Shown piece after piece: positions 7,751-8,280 of a stretch of 8,280 bases of DNA; within the stretch, counting starts at the first letter, position 1; every line of letters begins with the position of its first letter. A model generated the notes under the pieces. It was not told the DNA's origin, did not search any database, and saw nothing but the letters and a program-made list of their open reading frames with translations. Source of the stretch: JBBDIO01 sp040880365 (GTDB taxonomy: Bacteria; Chloroflexota; Anaerolineae; Caldilineales; Caldilineaceae); NCBI GenBank assembly GCA_040880365.1, contig JBBDIO010000029.1:1-8280 (forward strand), in the 5' to 3' direction. The position numbers and the translations under genes are program-made.

Positions 7751-7786
7751 AAAAAACGCTCCGATCTGAATAGATCTTCGGAGCGT
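7751..7786 (-). terminator. Riboswitch-controlled terminator that also masks the ribD ribosome binding site
   Basis: Read on the minus strand, ACGCTCC (7786-7780) pairs with GGAGCGT (7762-7756), and GATCT (7776-7772) with AGATC (7767-7763). The loop is ATTC and GAA is bulged out. T7756 and the five bases after it form a six-T tract, directly followed by the ribD ATG at 7750. GGAG in the 3' arm sits eight bases before that ATG and is the only good Shine-Dalgarno for it. Hence the same hairpin can stop transcription and hide the ribosome binding site. Confidence 0.87.
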
Positions 7787-7947
7787 AGGCAGGGCACACT
7801 AGGGCAAAAGCCAAAGCGACCAGTACCGGCTGGATTGCAGACCAAAGCAACGACCCCAGGTGACCCGCCAAGGCCGTCCCTGCCATCGAGCATAGGTAAA
7901 CGCAAACAAACCGGCAAGGGCCGACAGCCTTCGCCAATCGTGTGCTG
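7787..7947 (-). promoter_or_regulatory. Spacer of the FMN riboswitch expression platform
   Basis: About 160 transcribed bases separate the aptamer from the terminator. I see no convincing gene here. An ATG at 7886 opens a 56-codon frame with a hydrophobic stretch, but it has no ribosome binding site and runs through the terminator into ribD. I did not find a strong separate hairpin by eye. The stretch may give the aptamer time to fold before the terminator is made. Confidence 0.6.
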
Positions 7948-8131
7948 GATCTTCTCCCATCCGGACTATACCGTCGGCTTCGGCTTCGCACCGAATCCAC
8001 CCTGCAGGTCTGTTTTACAACTAGTTTCACCCACAGGGGTAGCGGGCTCNNNNNNNNNNCATCGACGAGCCATACCGCCGGTCAGGAATTGAGCGCCCTT
8101 GCAAACGCGCCCTCACCTTGCCCCGAAGATC
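7948..8131 (-). promoter_or_regulatory. FMN riboswitch (RFN element)
   Basis: The minus strand carries the RFN consensus blocks in order. They are the P1 5' strand GATCTTCGGGGC (8131-8120), ACCGGCGGTA (8082-8073), AGCCCGC (8048-8042), and the block GCCGACGGTATAGTCCGGAT, closed by GGGAGAAGATC ending at 7948. P1 pairs GATCTTC with GAAGATC. The aptamer binds flavin mononucleotide and in the known cases switches off riboflavin genes when FMN is plentiful; its place before ribD fits. Two oddities are present: a 10-N assembly gap within the P3 arm, and 22 extra bases (8112-8091) inside what is normally the short P2 loop. The P4 arm (ACCCCTG to CAGGGT) is also rather long. Identification is secure despite these. 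Confidence 0.96.
8050..8059. other. Short assembly gap (10 N) within the riboswitch P3 arm
   Basis: Ten undetermined bases lie between GTCGATG and GAGCCCGC on the minus strand, in the variable part of P3. A strong local hairpin may have hindered sequencing or assembly. The true length is unknown, so P3 cannot be folded reliably. Confidence 0.95.
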
Positions 8132-8172
8132 AAGTTATATGCTGCAGGAGCCATCTCCTACAATTTCCATTG

Positions 8173-8202
8173 ATTTTAGTAGAGCTTTGCCTGGAAAGTC
8201 AA
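8173..8202 (-). promoter_or_regulatory. Sigma70-like promoter of the rib operon
   Basis: On the minus strand TTGACT (8202-8197) and TAAAAT (8178-8173) each match the -35 and -10 consensus in five of six positions, with an 18-base spacer. Initiation would fall near 8166, about 35 bases before the FMN aptamer. The FMN-terminated leader RNA would then be roughly 415 nucleotides. A small hairpin, AGGAG-ATGG-CTCCT, lies between the start site and the aptamer. No experiment supports the site; the call rests on consensus and position. Confidence 0.6.
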
Positions 8203-8280
8203 AAAGATAACCGTGCTGGTCCCTTGCCTAACCGCGTTGAGGACTTGTGGCAATATGCGCAGTGAAAAACCAGGATAACC
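8203..8280. other. Upstream flank without a recognisable gene
   Basis: I see no coding region with family features on either strand in these 78 bases. The heptamer GATAACC occurs twice (8206-8212 and 8274-8280), which may be chance. Confidence 0.4.

Noticed and set aside
7716..7886. 56-codon minus-strand frame in the leader, hydrophobic and signal-peptide-like (ending ...LVCPAYA)
   Set aside because: No ribosome binding site before the ATG, and it runs through the terminator hairpin and into ribD in another frame; base composition alone can give this.
1..8280. CRISPR arrays, tRNA/rRNA genes, insertion sequences or attachment sites
   Set aside because: No regularly spaced repeats, no tRNA-like cloverleaf and no transposase or integrase motifs were seen on either strand.

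Overview
The window looks like a piece of a draft or metagenome-derived assembly: it carries two runs of N (5156-5255 and 8050-8059). The DNA is moderately GC-rich. The best taxonomic hint is a member of the Chloroflexota. A degraded surface-protein fragment ends in the tail SIFIPVVMGD, which resembles the short Leu/Ile-Pro-Val-Val C-terminal tails frequent in secreted proteins of that phylum. The gene order ribD-ribE-ribBA-ribH is also compatible. This assignment is an inference, not a proof.

Left part, plus strand (1-3340): two consecutive ABC exporter half-transporters, each with a membrane domain followed by an ATPase domain. The first is cut by the window edge at its N-terminus. Their nucleotide-binding motifs are asymmetric in complementary ways, as expected for a heterodimer with one intact and one degenerate ATP site. 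The cargo cannot be read from the sequence.

Middle (3341-4083): a frameshifted, start-less remnant of a large secreted or surface protein (3488-3876, plus strand). It is followed by a perfect 14-bp hairpin with a T tract, which is a plus-strand terminator. The remaining ~110 bases up to ribH show no gene.

Right part, minus strand (8202 down to 4084): a complete riboflavin biosynthesis operon. A sigma70-like promoter (8173-8202) leads into an FMN riboswitch (8131-7948). A ~160-nt spacer follows, then a terminator hairpin (7786-7751) that abuts the ribD start codon and also contains its Shine-Dalgarno sequence. Next come ribD (deaminase/reductase), ribE (riboflavin synthase alpha chain), ribBA (DHBP synthase/GTP cyclohydrolase II) and ribH (lumazine synthase), tightly packed and each with a plausible ribosome binding site. 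RibBA makes both precursors, from GTP and ribulose 5-phosphate. RibD processes the GTP branch, RibH condenses the two branches to lumazine, and RibE dismutates lumazine to riboflavin. The dephosphorylation step and the flavokinase/FAD synthetase are not in the window.

I see no new defence or mobile system. The most interesting part is the riboswitch. Its P1 5' strand can form 12 pairs with the terminator arm, the terminator also masks the ribD ribosome binding site, and the P2 loop carries a 22-nt insertion. In RibBA, a conserved metal-binding histidine of the RibB half is replaced by glutamine.
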